From Chitinophaga nivalis (GTDB lineage Bacteria; Bacteroidota; Bacteroidia; Chitinophagales; Chitinophagaceae), in contig NZ_JAPDNR010000001.1 in assembly GCF_025989125.1 (NCBI RefSeq), forward strand, positions 4,570,301 through 4,634,300: a stretch of DNA of 64,000 nt, written 5' to 3'. Shown here piece after piece: positions 35,401 to 43,112 of the stretch. The translations under genes were made by a program, and so were the position numbers. Within the stretch, counting starts at the first letter, position 1. Each line of letters opens with the position of its first letter. Under the pieces are notes generated by a model. The model saw nothing but the letters and a program-made list of their open reading frames with translations, did not search any database and had not been told where the DNA came from.

Positions 35401-37406
35401 TTAAGCCACCCGTGAACAAACCGCCGGTAGCCAATGCGGGCAATAATGTCACCATTACCTTACCGGTAAATACCACGCAGCTGGATGGCAGTCGTTCTGC
35501 TGACCCGGATGGCACCATCGACGTGTATAAATGGACCCAGGTTTCCGGACCGAATACCGCTGCTATAGGTACACCGGCAACCGCACAGACTACCGTGTCT
35601 GGTCTGGTGGCGGGTACCTATGTGTTTGAACTGGAAGTAACCGATAACAGCCAGGCTACTGCCAAAGGTCGTGTAACCGTTACCGTAAAACCTGCTGCGA
35701 ATAAACCGCCGGTAGCGGCAGCAGGCAATGACCTTGCCATTACCTTGCCGGTGAGTAGTGTACAGCTGGATGGCAGTGCATCTGCCGATCCGGATGGTAC
35801 CATTACCGCTTATGAGTGGTCGCAGATTTCCGGTCCGGGTACGGCGGTGATTGTTGCCGCCACCGGCGTAAGTACGGCCGTAAACGGATTAACAGCCGGT
35901 ACCTATGTTTTTGAATTACAGGTAACTGACAACAATAATGCTACAGCTACAGATCGTATTACCGTTACCGTTAACCCGGCACTGCCCGGAAATAAGCCAC
36001 CGGTAGCGAATGCCGGCAGTAATATCACCCTTACCTTGCCAGACAATGCTACCCGGCTGGATGGCAGCACCTCCACGGATCCGGATGGTACCATTGTATC
36101 TTACCAGTGGTCGCAGGTATCGGGCCCCGGTAAGGCGGTTATTGCAGATATTACCGGTGTGGGAACGGCAGTTTCCGGTCTGACAGCAGGTATTTATGTG
36201 TTTGAACTACAGATAAAAGATAATGACGGGGCATCTGCCTATGCACGTGTAACCGTTATCGTTAACCGTGCTGCTAATAAATCACCGGTGGCCAATGCCG
36301 GTGCAGATATTGCCATTACCTTGCCGGTGAGTTCCGCACAGCTGGATGGCCGTGCTTCTACAGACCCGGATGGTACCATTACCGCTTATCAGTGGTCGCA
36401 GGTAGCAGGCCCCAATACGGCTGCCATTACTACGGCTGCCAGTGCGCAGACAAAGGTAACCGGTTTGATCGCCGGTACCTATATTTTTGAACTGCAGGTC
36501 ACAGACAATGAGCAGGCTAGTGCTACGGCGCGGGTGACTGTTACCGTCAACCCGCCGGATCCCGGTAATCAGCCACCCATTGCCAATGCCGGCAATGATG
36601 TTACCGTAGAGTTACCGGTATCCAGTGTCACGCTGGATGGTACGGCCTCCTACGATCCGGATGGTACGATTGTTTCCTATGCCTGGACCAAAGTTTCCGG
36701 CCCGGGTAAAGTGACGATCAATAATGCTTTTACCGCAACGGCCACTGTTTCCGGCCTCGTATCCGGCACCTATACCTTTCAGTTGCAGGTGACCGATAAT
36801 AAAGGCGCTACCGCGCAGGCCAGTGTAACCGTTACCGTGATTAAGCCCAAGCCGGATAATAAACCGCCGATAGCGAATGCAGGTAATTCGGTAACCGTAC
36901 CCTTGTCTGATGATCTGTTATTATTGAATGGTGGTGCTTCCTATGATCCGGATGGCGCGATTGTAAAATACCAGTGGACACTCGTCAGCGGCCCAGATGT
37001 ATTTATTACCAATGCCGGCGGCGCCAAAGCGTTTGTATCTTTCAAGGTAGTAGGCGCCTATGAATTTCAACTGACTGTCACCGATAATGATAATGCTACT
37101 GCCAACGCACGTGTAACCGTTAACGTTATTGCGCGTGATGTACATGAAAATGACTTACAGATTGTACCGAATCCTGCCGGCCGTATGATCCGGCTGATTC
37201 TTTCTGATGCTTTATCCGTAAATCAGTTGCAGTTGTATATTTATCACATCTCCGGCCGGCTGGTGAAAAACATGTATATCGGTAATCCCCGCGAATGGCA
37301 GCAGGGCATTGATATCAGCGAACTGGCAGGAGGGATGTATGTACTGAAAGCGACGGATGGCAAAAACCTGAATGTGGTGAAGAAATTTATAAAGGCCAAC
37401 CAGTAA
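32406..37406 (+). CDS. Giant T9SS cargo: esterase, beta-helix and nine PKD-like domains
   Basis: A 1666-residue secreted protein, GTG start, signal peptide ending FAQ. Residues about 30-265 are an alpha/beta-hydrolase esterase: GISAGG with Ser147, acid Asp201 or Asp203 in CGDQDQ, and His237 in NAGHNGD. One PKD-like domain follows (about 275-365). Residues about 375-805 form a right-handed beta-helix with VYNNTV- and IYNNVL-type turns, as in polysaccharide lyases and similar enzymes. Eight tandem PKD-like domains of 95-98 residues come next. The C-terminus has a type A T9SS sorting domain (LQIVPNPAGR, then GMYVLKATDG). It is probably cell-surface or released and acts on a polysaccharide; the substrate is unknown. 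Confidence 0.88.
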   Translation: MKNRLLGINVLSCILLVSFWCSPLFAQGDQTAISVKTGTTQTTGAWLHLPDDYNKTTSSYPLLIFLHGIGEKGTDLNLVLKWGVPKMISKGAKMQFTVGGKLYKFITVSPQIENGYCSEAMMDQILADVKSRYRVDGNRVYITGISAGGYGTWNYVASGAQYASNIAAIVPVSAAPIDNIKKSGLCNIASGKVAVWNICGDQDQFYQYVATYQNQINSASCNPVIKAISTIIPNAGHNGDTWDVAYDVLHRLSTPNIYEWMLQYSKGGGVPPGPTPPVANAGNNIKLTYPVNSTTLDGAGSKAATGNTITQYQWTYVSGPAYVLSAANTVRARLTGLVAGTYVFELKVTDNNNLSATSRVTVTVAPAATGGCNNCKFLITPSPSDGGAYIDGKNMGVKPGDTICIKAGNYTFIQFFNFTGSAQRPLVFINCGGQVKAGNGGNYGIIFNNVKYFKITGSGSADKYGFKVNGVNKYLNVGLAMGAGCTDYEADRFEITHTEAGVLAKINPTCDPLTQYPNFSIRNVNFHDLYIHGTLGEGMYIGNTASSGTTVDGCASGSIDVIPPRIYNLKIYNVITDGTGWDGIQVASAPENVEIYDNRVLNYGIENKGSQQAGIILGGASNGKVYNNTVIKGTGNGIEVFGMGLCKIYNNVLVNTGLDGTSEGQDALFIDDRPTPKAYTPLIVQVMNNTIVNSGRDGIRLLNTYTTIGRGNIIANNLVVRSGPRGASTGISVQSGIDCRLLTNTWLKDEATTKFQNAAGNDYHLLATSPAIDKGTDLSSYGVTNDQDGKSRPFNNIFDAGAFEYGNSVPVNKPPVADAGQDETITLPVNTVQLDGASSLDPDGSITAYKWTQVSGPGTAAIANTAAAKTAANGLVAGTYVFELEVTDNAGATDTARITVTVKPAAPVNKPPVAQAGSNVTITLPVSSVQLDGSGSSDPDGTITEYLWSQLSGPNTADIASPAGVSTAVNSLIAGTYVFELQVKDNDNATGTARVTVTVKPPVNKPPVANAGNNVTITLPVNTTQLDGSRSADPDGTIDVYKWTQVSGPNTAAIGTPATAQTTVSGLVAGTYVFELEVTDNSQATAKGRVTVTVKPAANKPPVAAAGNDLAITLPVSSVQLDGSASADPDGTITAYEWSQISGPGTAVIVAATGVSTAVNGLTAGTYVFELQVTDNNNATATDRITVTVNPALPGNKPPVANAGSNITLTLPDNATRLDGSTSTDPDGTIVSYQWSQVSGPGKAVIADITGVGTAVSGLTAGIYVFELQIKDNDGASAYARVTVIVNRAANKSPVANAGADIAITLPVSSAQLDGRASTDPDGTITAYQWSQVAGPNTAAITTAASAQTKVTGLIAGTYIFELQVTDNEQASATARVTVTVNPPDPGNQPPIANAGNDVTVELPVSSVTLDGTASYDPDGTIVSYAWTKVSGPGKVTINNAFTATATVSGLVSGTYTFQLQVTDNKGATAQASVTVTVIKPKPDNKPPIANAGNSVTVPLSDDLLLLNGGASYDPDGAIVKYQWTLVSGPDVFITNAGGAKAFVSFKVVGAYEFQLTVTDNDNATANARVTVNVIARDVHENDLQIVPNPAGRMIRLILSDALSVNQLQLYIYHISGRLVKNMYIGNPREWQQGIDISELAGGMYVLKATDGKNLNVVKKFIKANQ
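34836..37130 (+). repeat. Eight tandem PKD-domain repeats inside the giant gene
   Basis: Units of about 280-296 nt, each beginning with sequence coding NKPPVANAG-type motifs, near 34836, 35127, 35412, 35697, 35990, 36270, 36565 and 36856. Strong similarity in several neighbours (GTYVFELQVTDN at the end of each) suggests recent duplication or recombination. Confidence 0.85.
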
Positions 37407-37426
37407 ATGATTTGCAAATAGTTGAG

Positions 37427-37433
37427 TACCTTG
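37427..37433 (+). promoter_or_regulatory. Candidate -7 box (TACCTTG) of the GT4 gene
   Basis: TACCTTG followed by C, a short variant of TAnnTTTG, 36 nt before the ATG at 37470. Confidence 0.3.
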
Positions 37434-37469
37434 CGGTATCGTCATCACTTTCTAAATCCCCGGCACTAC

Positions 37470-38591
37470 ATGAAAATTGGTATTGAGGCGCAACGATTGT
37501 TCAGACCCAAAAAACATGGAGTAGAAATTGTCGCACTGGAGCTGATTAAACACCTGCAGCAAATAGATAAGCAAAACGAATACTACATCTTTGTAAAAGA
37601 AGATACCGATGATACCTGTATCACCGCTACAGAGAATTTTCATATCATCAAACTTCCTGCACGGCCTTATCCCATCTGGGAACAGGTATCGCTGCCGCGT
37701 GCTATCCGGCAGTACCGGCCGGATGTATTGCATTGCACCGCCAATACGGCGCCCTTATTTCCCGGCGTGCGTACGGTGATTACCCTGCATGATGTGATTT
37801 TCATGGAGTCCGTGAATTTTAAGGGAACGACTTATCAGAATTTCGGTAACCTGTACAGAAGAGCTATTGTGCCACGGGTAGCCCGGAAGCATCAACTGAT
37901 TACTGTGTCGGGATATGAAGCCAATAACATCATAAAAACGCTGGGAACGCCACCAGAACAGGTAACCGTGGTACACAACGGCGTGAGTGGTATGTTCCGG
38001 CAAATCACCGACCCGGTGGCGCTGGCCGCCTCCCGGGAGCGTTATAAGTTACCAGCGTCCTTTATCCTGTTTTTCGCCAACCCGGCGCCGAAGAAAAATA
38101 CGCCTAATACGCTGGCAGCCTTTGCCTGGTATTGCCGCCAGTATCCTGCTACTACTATCAAACTGGTGATTACGGATTCCAGTAATACGTATATCCGGCA
38201 GCAGATCAAAGAGCTGCAGCTGGAAGATATCCTGCCCCGGTTGCAGATCTTGGATTATATCGCCTATAAGGACCTGCCGGCGGTGTATTCGCTGGCCAGC
38301 CTGTACCTGTATCCTTCCTTGCGGGAAAGCTTCGGTTTGCCGTTACTGGAGGCGCAAGCCTGTGGTACGCCGGTAGTGACTTCCAATACTTCCTGTATGC
38401 CGGAAATTGCCGGGGATGCGGCCATTTTTGCGGACCCGTATGATGCAGCAAGTATCGGAGAAGCGATTGCGCAGGCATTGCATGTACCTGCTGCTACCGC
38501 CGGACTGCAGGAGCGGGGTTTTGCCAATGCACGTAAATACAGCTGGGAAGCTGCGGCGCAGAAGATGCGCCGGATTTATGAAGCCGGTTAG
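37470..38591 (+). CDS. Glycosyltransferase, GT4 family
   Basis: A 373-residue GT-B fold enzyme that transfers a sugar from a nucleotide donor in the cytosol. The start MKIGIEAQRLFRPKKHGVEI is preferred over an upstream ATG (37422) because it opens with the first Rossmann strand. VVHNGVSGMF, FFANPAPKKNTPNTL and the donor-site motif SLRESFGLPLLEAQACGTPV followed by PEIAG are classical GT4 features. It lies just after the 1666-residue gene and converges on the esterase gene. It probably adds one residue of the repeat unit. Confidence 0.9.
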   Translation: MKIGIEAQRLFRPKKHGVEIVALELIKHLQQIDKQNEYYIFVKEDTDDTCITATENFHIIKLPARPYPIWEQVSLPRAIRQYRPDVLHCTANTAPLFPGVRTVITLHDVIFMESVNFKGTTYQNFGNLYRRAIVPRVARKHQLITVSGYEANNIIKTLGTPPEQVTVVHNGVSGMFRQITDPVALAASRERYKLPASFILFFANPAPKKNTPNTLAAFAWYCRQYPATTIKLVITDSSNTYIRQQIKELQLEDILPRLQILDYIAYKDLPAVYSLASLYLYPSLRESFGLPLLEAQACGTPVVTSNTSCMPEIAGDAAIFADPYDAASIGEAIAQALHVPAATAGLQERGFANARKYSWEAAAQKMRRIYEAG

Positions 38592-38596
38592 TAACG

Positions 38597-38626
38597 GGCA
38601 GTTCAGCCACTATGGACTGAACTGCC
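38597..38626. terminator. Bidirectional terminator between GT4 and esterase genes
   Basis: A perfect 10-bp stem (38597-38606 with 38617-38626) between convergent stops at 38591 and 38637. T runs are weak. Confidence 0.6.
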
Positions 38627-38636
38627 GCTCCTGATA

Positions 38637-39470
38637 TTATTTGGTTGCAGCCTGACTACGTGCAGGCGTTACCGGTACCTGCCCCTGTTTGTACTGGAGC
38701 ATCCACTCGTAAATATTCATTCCTTTTTCTTTAAAGTGCGGATCATAAAACTGCTTCCAGCAGCAATGCCGCTGTTGCTGATCCGTTAACCGGGTAAGCC
38801 CTGTTTTATATTTGTTGGTACTGTCGATATAGCGTTGCACATTTTCGAGGTAATGTGGTTCCGCTGATCCGGCAAAATACCAGCAATGCAGGTTGGCTTT
38901 GGCTATCATTTTGAAATGTACCAGGTTACTGTCTTCAATGTTGGCGGGCGACATTGGTACCGCTGCAGCAAAACGGGACGTCAGCTGCTGGTTATCGGTA
39001 ATCGCCATCATAGTAGCCCATCCGCCGGCGCTGTAGCCCGTGATATAAATACGGGAAACGTCTACCCGGTAACGGGCTATCACATCATTCAGTACCTGGT
39101 TAACCGCAGCCGGAGACAGTCCCCAGTTAAGCGCCTGGGGAGCGATGGTAATAAACTTATACAATTGTTTATCCACCGGGTTTACAGCCGATAGCTGGAG
39201 CCCTTTATCCAGCCAGAAAGGAATACCTTCCAGGGTGAGTTTGTCGAGGTCACTGCCGGATTTACTTTTTCCATGCAGAAATAAAATCAGCGGGTATTTT
39301 TTATTCGTACTGCTATAATCATCCGGTAATTGCAGAAAAGCTCCACTGGTATGATAAGGAGAAATCTTTACCGTTGTTTTTTGCAGGTTCCGTTGGCCCA
39401 TTGAGGTAGTAAAGTGCAGACAGAGTGCGACAAATAGAAATAATCGTGTACACATAAGCGTTATGATCAC
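38637..39470 (-). CDS. Secreted esterase-like alpha/beta hydrolase
   Basis: A 277-residue protein with a signal peptide ending SMGQ. It is clearly related to the esterase domain of the 1666-residue protein: both have LHLPDDY/LQLPDDY, PLILFLHG, YRVD and IYITGYSAGG with Ser147 at the same position, and both end NIYEWMLQY. His236 is present. The triad acid is unclear: the homologous GDQDQ is replaced by GSAEP, leaving Glu205 as candidate. It is the last gene of the polysaccharide operon, 37 nt after the TolC-like gene. Met6 (39455) is an alternative start. A role in deacylating the polymer is inference. Confidence 0.8.
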   Translation of the reverse strand: MIITLMCTRLFLFVALCLHFTTSMGQRNLQKTTVKISPYHTSGAFLQLPDDYSSTNKKYPLILFLHGKSKSGSDLDKLTLEGIPFWLDKGLQLSAVNPVDKQLYKFITIAPQALNWGLSPAAVNQVLNDVIARYRVDVSRIYITGYSAGGWATMMAITDNQQLTSRFAAAVPMSPANIEDSNLVHFKMIAKANLHCWYFAGSAEPHYLENVQRYIDSTNKYKTGLTRLTDQQQRHCCWKQFYDPHFKEKGMNIYEWMLQYKQGQVPVTPARSQAATK

Positions 39471-39507
39471 ATTTTTGCGGGAACAAACAACGGATCGGCA
39501 TTTTATA

Positions 39508-40263
39508 TTATCTTCTTTCCGCAGAAGCCGCCAGTAGTGCTTCTTCCAGTTTAATTCCTATAATTTCTTCGAGATCCAGTTTGGCCTGGGATAAATCTGT
39601 TTCCAGGGTAATTTTCTTTACCAGTTCCGCATTGTACCTTTTAGAGCTGATGCTGTATTCATCATAGGTAATACCGCCGGTGGAGAATTTTTGTTCCGCC
39701 TGGGAGAAAGCAGCATAATCATCTTCCGTAATCTCATTCTGTAAAGTGAGTAATTCCTTTTTCAGCAGATAATTCTGATATTTTGATAATACCACCGCCC
39801 GTACATTTCTGCTCAGCAGTTCCTGTTGCTGGGTAGCCAGTTCTACGTTTTTACGGGCAATCTTTACATCATTGGGTTTGGAGATAAGAGAGCCCAAAGG
39901 TACACTGATACCTACGTTCCATAAAGGATAGTAGAGGTTCTGGGTATTGTTGTTTTCTCCTTTGTACATTCTCAGGGAAACTTCATTCAGGTTGGCGCCC
40001 ACGGTCACATAGTTCAGCCAGTTGGCATTGGCTTTATTTAACTCGTATACGGTTTTATCTCTTTCCAGCCGTGCCGCTTTTAAGCGCGGATTGTTCATCG
40101 CCAGCTCTACCAGTTTTTCCTGAATATTGTTTTGTGTATTGGCCGGTACAGCTGCAGACGCTGCCTGTGGTGTTGTTTTTCCTGCTACTTTAACTTGTGC
40201 ATTCACTGCGGTGGATAATGCTGAAAACAGCAGCACACAACTTACAATTGAGGTACTTTTCAT
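39508..40263 (-). CDS. Half-size TolC-like outer-membrane efflux protein
   Basis: A 251-residue precursor from the ATG at 40261-40263, with signal peptide MKSTSIVSCVLLFSALSTAV and NAQ. The body reads as one repeat of the outer-membrane-efflux fold: the helix VELAMNNPRLKAARLERDKT, then paired beta strands, a long helix pair and FSTGGITYDEYSISSKRYN. Full TolC-type proteins (about 420-480 residues) hold two such repeats and trimerise; this one would need more subunits or serve another role. It sits between the Wzy-like gene (10 nt) and the esterase gene, so it may help polymer export across the outer membrane in place of a Wza-type protein. That is inference. Confidence 0.78.
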   Translation of the reverse strand: MKSTSIVSCVLLFSALSTAVNAQVKVAGKTTPQAASAAVPANTQNNIQEKLVELAMNNPRLKAARLERDKTVYELNKANANWLNYVTVGANLNEVSLRMYKGENNNTQNLYYPLWNVGISVPLGSLISKPNDVKIARKNVELATQQQELLSRNVRAVVLSKYQNYLLKKELLTLQNEITEDDYAAFSQAEQKFSTGGITYDEYSISSKRYNAELVKKITLETDLSQAKLDLEEIIGIKLEEALLAASAERR

Positions 40264-40273
40264 ATTGATTTGT

Positions 40274-41770
40274 TTATACATTTTCTGGTTGTTCAAAAGT
40301 TTTAAGTTTTATGATAACGGCATATAGACCATAGAAGAAAAATGCACCGGGAATCTGCCCGATGGCAACCTGGGCATAGTGCGCAACGACATAGATGAAA
40401 ATGGCGGCCACGCTGGCGGCATAGATATTCCGAAACTCTTTGCTGCGACATTGATAAAATCCACGTATGCCGCGCTGCAATACAATAAAGTACATCAGAC
40501 AGGTAAGTGCCAGCCCTATCCAGCCGGTTTCGATAGCTGCTTTCAGATAGCCGCTGTCTGGCGGAAAGCCTGCCAGCGGGTGTTCGGGATTGTATTGTTT
40601 GCCGGAGGCGCCACTGGTATTTACGCCACCTCCGATCGGATGTGCCCAGATATAAGGTTGTATGTACTGCCGGTTTTTATCCCGCACATTCAGGGATTCA
40701 TCTTCAGAAAATTCAAATGCTGTGCGGATGCGGTTGACCGTACCGATGCTATGAAACGGTCCGAAAATAAGTACCATAAAAAACATGAGGAACATTACCG
40801 TGAATGCCATCGTTTTTTTACTGGTGATGGTCATCAGCACAAAGATGACAATACCGGCCGGTATCACGGCATAGGCGGTACGTGTACCTGAAAATGCCAT
40901 CCCCAATGCCATCACACCGCTGGCTACCAGCAACCAGTTGCGTTTACCGGTATCGGGTTGCCCGATGGCCAGTAAAAGGGCAAATACCATGGAGCTGGCC
41001 ATCAATATACCAAAGGCGGTAGGGTCGGAGAGGAACGAAAATTTGCGGATGGTACCTCCCTGAAAATAAAGGCCATAACGAATCGGGTCCATCATCACCC
41101 AGTGTTCTTCAAATCCCAGCAGGCCATGCCATTGCTGAAAGCAGGCATAGGCGCCGCAAATCACCGCCATCACCAGCCACACTTTGAAGAAACGTTTGAT
41201 AACGGCTACACGGGTGAATATATGCAGGGCAATAAAATAAATCAGCAGCAAGCTTACGGCTTTTCTGAATACCTGTCCCCAGCCCGCGAAAGACTGCATA
41301 TCCGGATTAAACAGTTGTATCATCAGGTAAGCCAGATAAATCAGGTAGATCCAGGTAATGGGGTTCCGGGAATAGCGCCAGTATTTTTCTTTCTGCACGG
41401 TTTTACGCAGATAAATACCGAGGAAAGTAGTGCCTACCAACAGGTCTACGGCAGTACCTACCGGCAGCATATCATCTACGAGGCGGTTGAGAAAAAATAC
41501 AAATACAGAAAGTATCATCGACATATAAAACCCGAGTTCTGTATGCAACAGACTCACTACAACGGCAGTGCCGCCAATCAGTCCGCCTGCGATGATAATA
41601 CCCAGTAGGAAATTAATTTTGGCAATAATAAAGGCCATGGCTAATGCCATCAGTCCCATCAGCAGGTAGCCGAAGGGGGTATTCAGGTGTAATTGTAATA
41701 CCTGTTTCTCCAGTGCGGCCGACAGCTGTTTGAAATAATTGCCTTTTTTATCCGGGTAATAAGTACTCAC
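40274..41770 (-). CDS. O-antigen ligase / polymerase family membrane protein (Wzy-like)
   Basis: A 498-residue inner-membrane protein with about 11-12 hydrophobic segments. The large periplasmic loop with QPYIWAHPIGGGVNTSGASG followed by PDSGYLKAAIETGWIG is the conserved region of the O-antigen ligase/Wzy superfamily, and FSGTRTAYAVI is another shared motif. It should polymerise lipid-linked repeat units on the periplasmic face. Its place beside Wzx-, Wzc- and glycosyltransferase genes supports polymerase over ligase activity. Confidence 0.85.
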   Translation of the reverse strand: MSTYYPDKKGNYFKQLSAALEKQVLQLHLNTPFGYLLMGLMALAMAFIIAKINFLLGIIIAGGLIGGTAVVVSLLHTELGFYMSMILSVFVFFLNRLVDDMLPVGTAVDLLVGTTFLGIYLRKTVQKEKYWRYSRNPITWIYLIYLAYLMIQLFNPDMQSFAGWGQVFRKAVSLLLIYFIALHIFTRVAVIKRFFKVWLVMAVICGAYACFQQWHGLLGFEEHWVMMDPIRYGLYFQGGTIRKFSFLSDPTAFGILMASSMVFALLLAIGQPDTGKRNWLLVASGVMALGMAFSGTRTAYAVIPAGIVIFVLMTITSKKTMAFTVMFLMFFMVLIFGPFHSIGTVNRIRTAFEFSEDESLNVRDKNRQYIQPYIWAHPIGGGVNTSGASGKQYNPEHPLAGFPPDSGYLKAAIETGWIGLALTCLMYFIVLQRGIRGFYQCRSKEFRNIYAASVAAIFIYVVAHYAQVAIGQIPGAFFFYGLYAVIIKLKTFEQPENV

Positions 41771-41787
41771 TGTGTGATAGTTATTTT

Positions 41788-41892
41788 TCAGAAGAACATT
41801 ATTTTAACGAAAAGCAGGACCATCGTAAAAGCTACGAAAATGGTTACGATGATCTCCAGTATATTGTCGTCACTAAATCTGTTTCCTTCCAT
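41788..41892 (-). CDS. 34-residue single-span membrane peptide
   Basis: The frame starts MEGNRFSDDNILEIIVTIFV and continues through a hydrophobic span (AFTMVLLFVKIMFF), then stops. It fits exactly in the gap between the glycosyltransferase stop (41898) and the Wzy-like start (41770), leaving 5 and 17 nt, as in a packed operon. A polar N-terminus followed by one membrane helix resembles small subunits that tune membrane complexes. There is no homolog in memory and no direct evidence of translation. Confidence 0.5.
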   Translation of the reverse strand: MEGNRFSDDNILEIIVTIFVAFTMVLLFVKIMFF

Positions 41893-41897
41893 ATTAT

Positions 41898-43112
41898 TTA
41901 TTGGTTTACGAGGGATTGATAGTGGCTGCTCATCAGCGCCACGCTGTTGGCCCAGGTATGTGACAGTGCAAATGTTTTTCTGCCCGCAATCACTTCCGGA
42001 TTTTCCGGTTGCGAAAGAATATTTTCGATGGCTGTAATGTATCCGTCGGCATCGTGGCAAAGGCTTACATAATCGGCAAAGAGCTGCATGGTTTCTGTAT
42101 GGGTAGCCACTACGGGTTTACCCATGGCCAGGTACTCATCAATCTTCCGGGGATAATTACCAATCGTCATTTCGTTTAATGCCTGCGGGTTGATGCAGAC
42201 ATCGAACGTGGCGATGTAGGCCGGTAGTACGGCTGGTGCTTTGCTACCTATGAAATGTACATTGGGCAGCTGGTGCAGGGAACTGTTTTTAAAGGCATCG
42301 TCTTCCGGCCCTACGAGTACAATATTCCAGGCAGGCCGCTGGGTGGCGATCTGTTCCAGGATAGGAATACTGAGGCGGGTAGCAGTCAGTGCACCTACAT
42401 ATCCGATTACCGGTGGCGGATAATGAGCAATACTATCCGGTGTACGGGAAGGGGAAACAGCCGGCAGGTAATCAAAGTCACATCCTTGTCCAATGTCAAA
42501 AGACGCCGGATTATATTGCCGGGCATAATTGGCGAGGTAGGCAGAATTAGCTGCTACCATCGTGGACTTCTTCATCAGTGCCCGTTCCAGACGGCCGCCA
42601 TGTTTCTTGAAATAGGGCTGACTGGTGAGATTATCCCGGATATAATAAATGGAGCCGGATATATTTTGTAACATCTCCGGTAAATAAAATGCCCGGAAAA
42701 AATCATTATCGGTAAACAGGATAATGTCGCTGAACCCCAATTGCTGTGTGGCTTTGTTAATTTCTGTGGCAATACGCTGGTTGTTTACCCGGTTGCAGTA
42801 ATCAAACAAACCGGTAAAAGGAATCCAGGTAACAGATTCCAGCAAGGTGCGCGGCGCCAGCGTCCACATGGTATCGCTGATCTGTTGGAGGTCGGCCGTT
42901 TTTTTACGGAGACTGTCTACCGCATGCCGCACTTTAGGGTCCTTACGGGAACGGATCAACGAAATTCTGTCGGGTGCACGGTTTACGTACAGCACCCTGT
43001 TATGGCGCGCCAGTTCGGTTGCAATGTTCTTGCAATTACTGCCGATGGTAATGTCCCAGGATTGTAATCCTACTATAACAATGTCTTTCCCGCTGATCAT
43101 CTTGTCTTCCAT
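41898..43112 (-). CDS. Glycosyltransferase, GT4-like
   Basis: A 404-residue GT-B enzyme. The C-domain shows PPVIGYVGALTATRLSIPIL, LVGPEDDAF, LPNVHFIGSKA and, in the donor site, TIGNYPRKIDEYLAMGKPVV. The usual acceptor-side Gly-rich loop is weak and the pattern is closest to TuaH/WcfI-like transferases. It overlaps the wzx gene by 16 nt (43097-43112), which implies translational coupling. It is part of the minus-strand polysaccharide operon. Confidence 0.85.
   Translation of the reverse strand: MEDKMISGKDIVIVGLQSWDITIGSNCKNIATELARHNRVLYVNRAPDRISLIRSRKDPKVRHAVDSLRKKTADLQQISDTMWTLAPRTLLESVTWIPFTGLFDYCNRVNNQRIATEINKATQQLGFSDIILFTDNDFFRAFYLPEMLQNISGSIYYIRDNLTSQPYFKKHGGRLERALMKKSTMVAANSAYLANYARQYNPASFDIGQGCDFDYLPAVSPSRTPDSIAHYPPPVIGYVGALTATRLSIPILEQIATQRPAWNIVLVGPEDDAFKNSSLHQLPNVHFIGSKAPAVLPAYIATFDVCINPQALNEMTIGNYPRKIDEYLAMGKPVVATHTETMQLFADYVSLCHDADGYITAIENILSQPENPEVIAGRKTFALSHTWANSVALMSSHYQSLVNQ

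Noticed and set aside
34836..37130. Regular repeats that could suggest a CRISPR array
   Set aside because: Units are about 290 bp, in frame and coding PKD-like domains; there are no short identical repeats with unique spacers and no cas genes.
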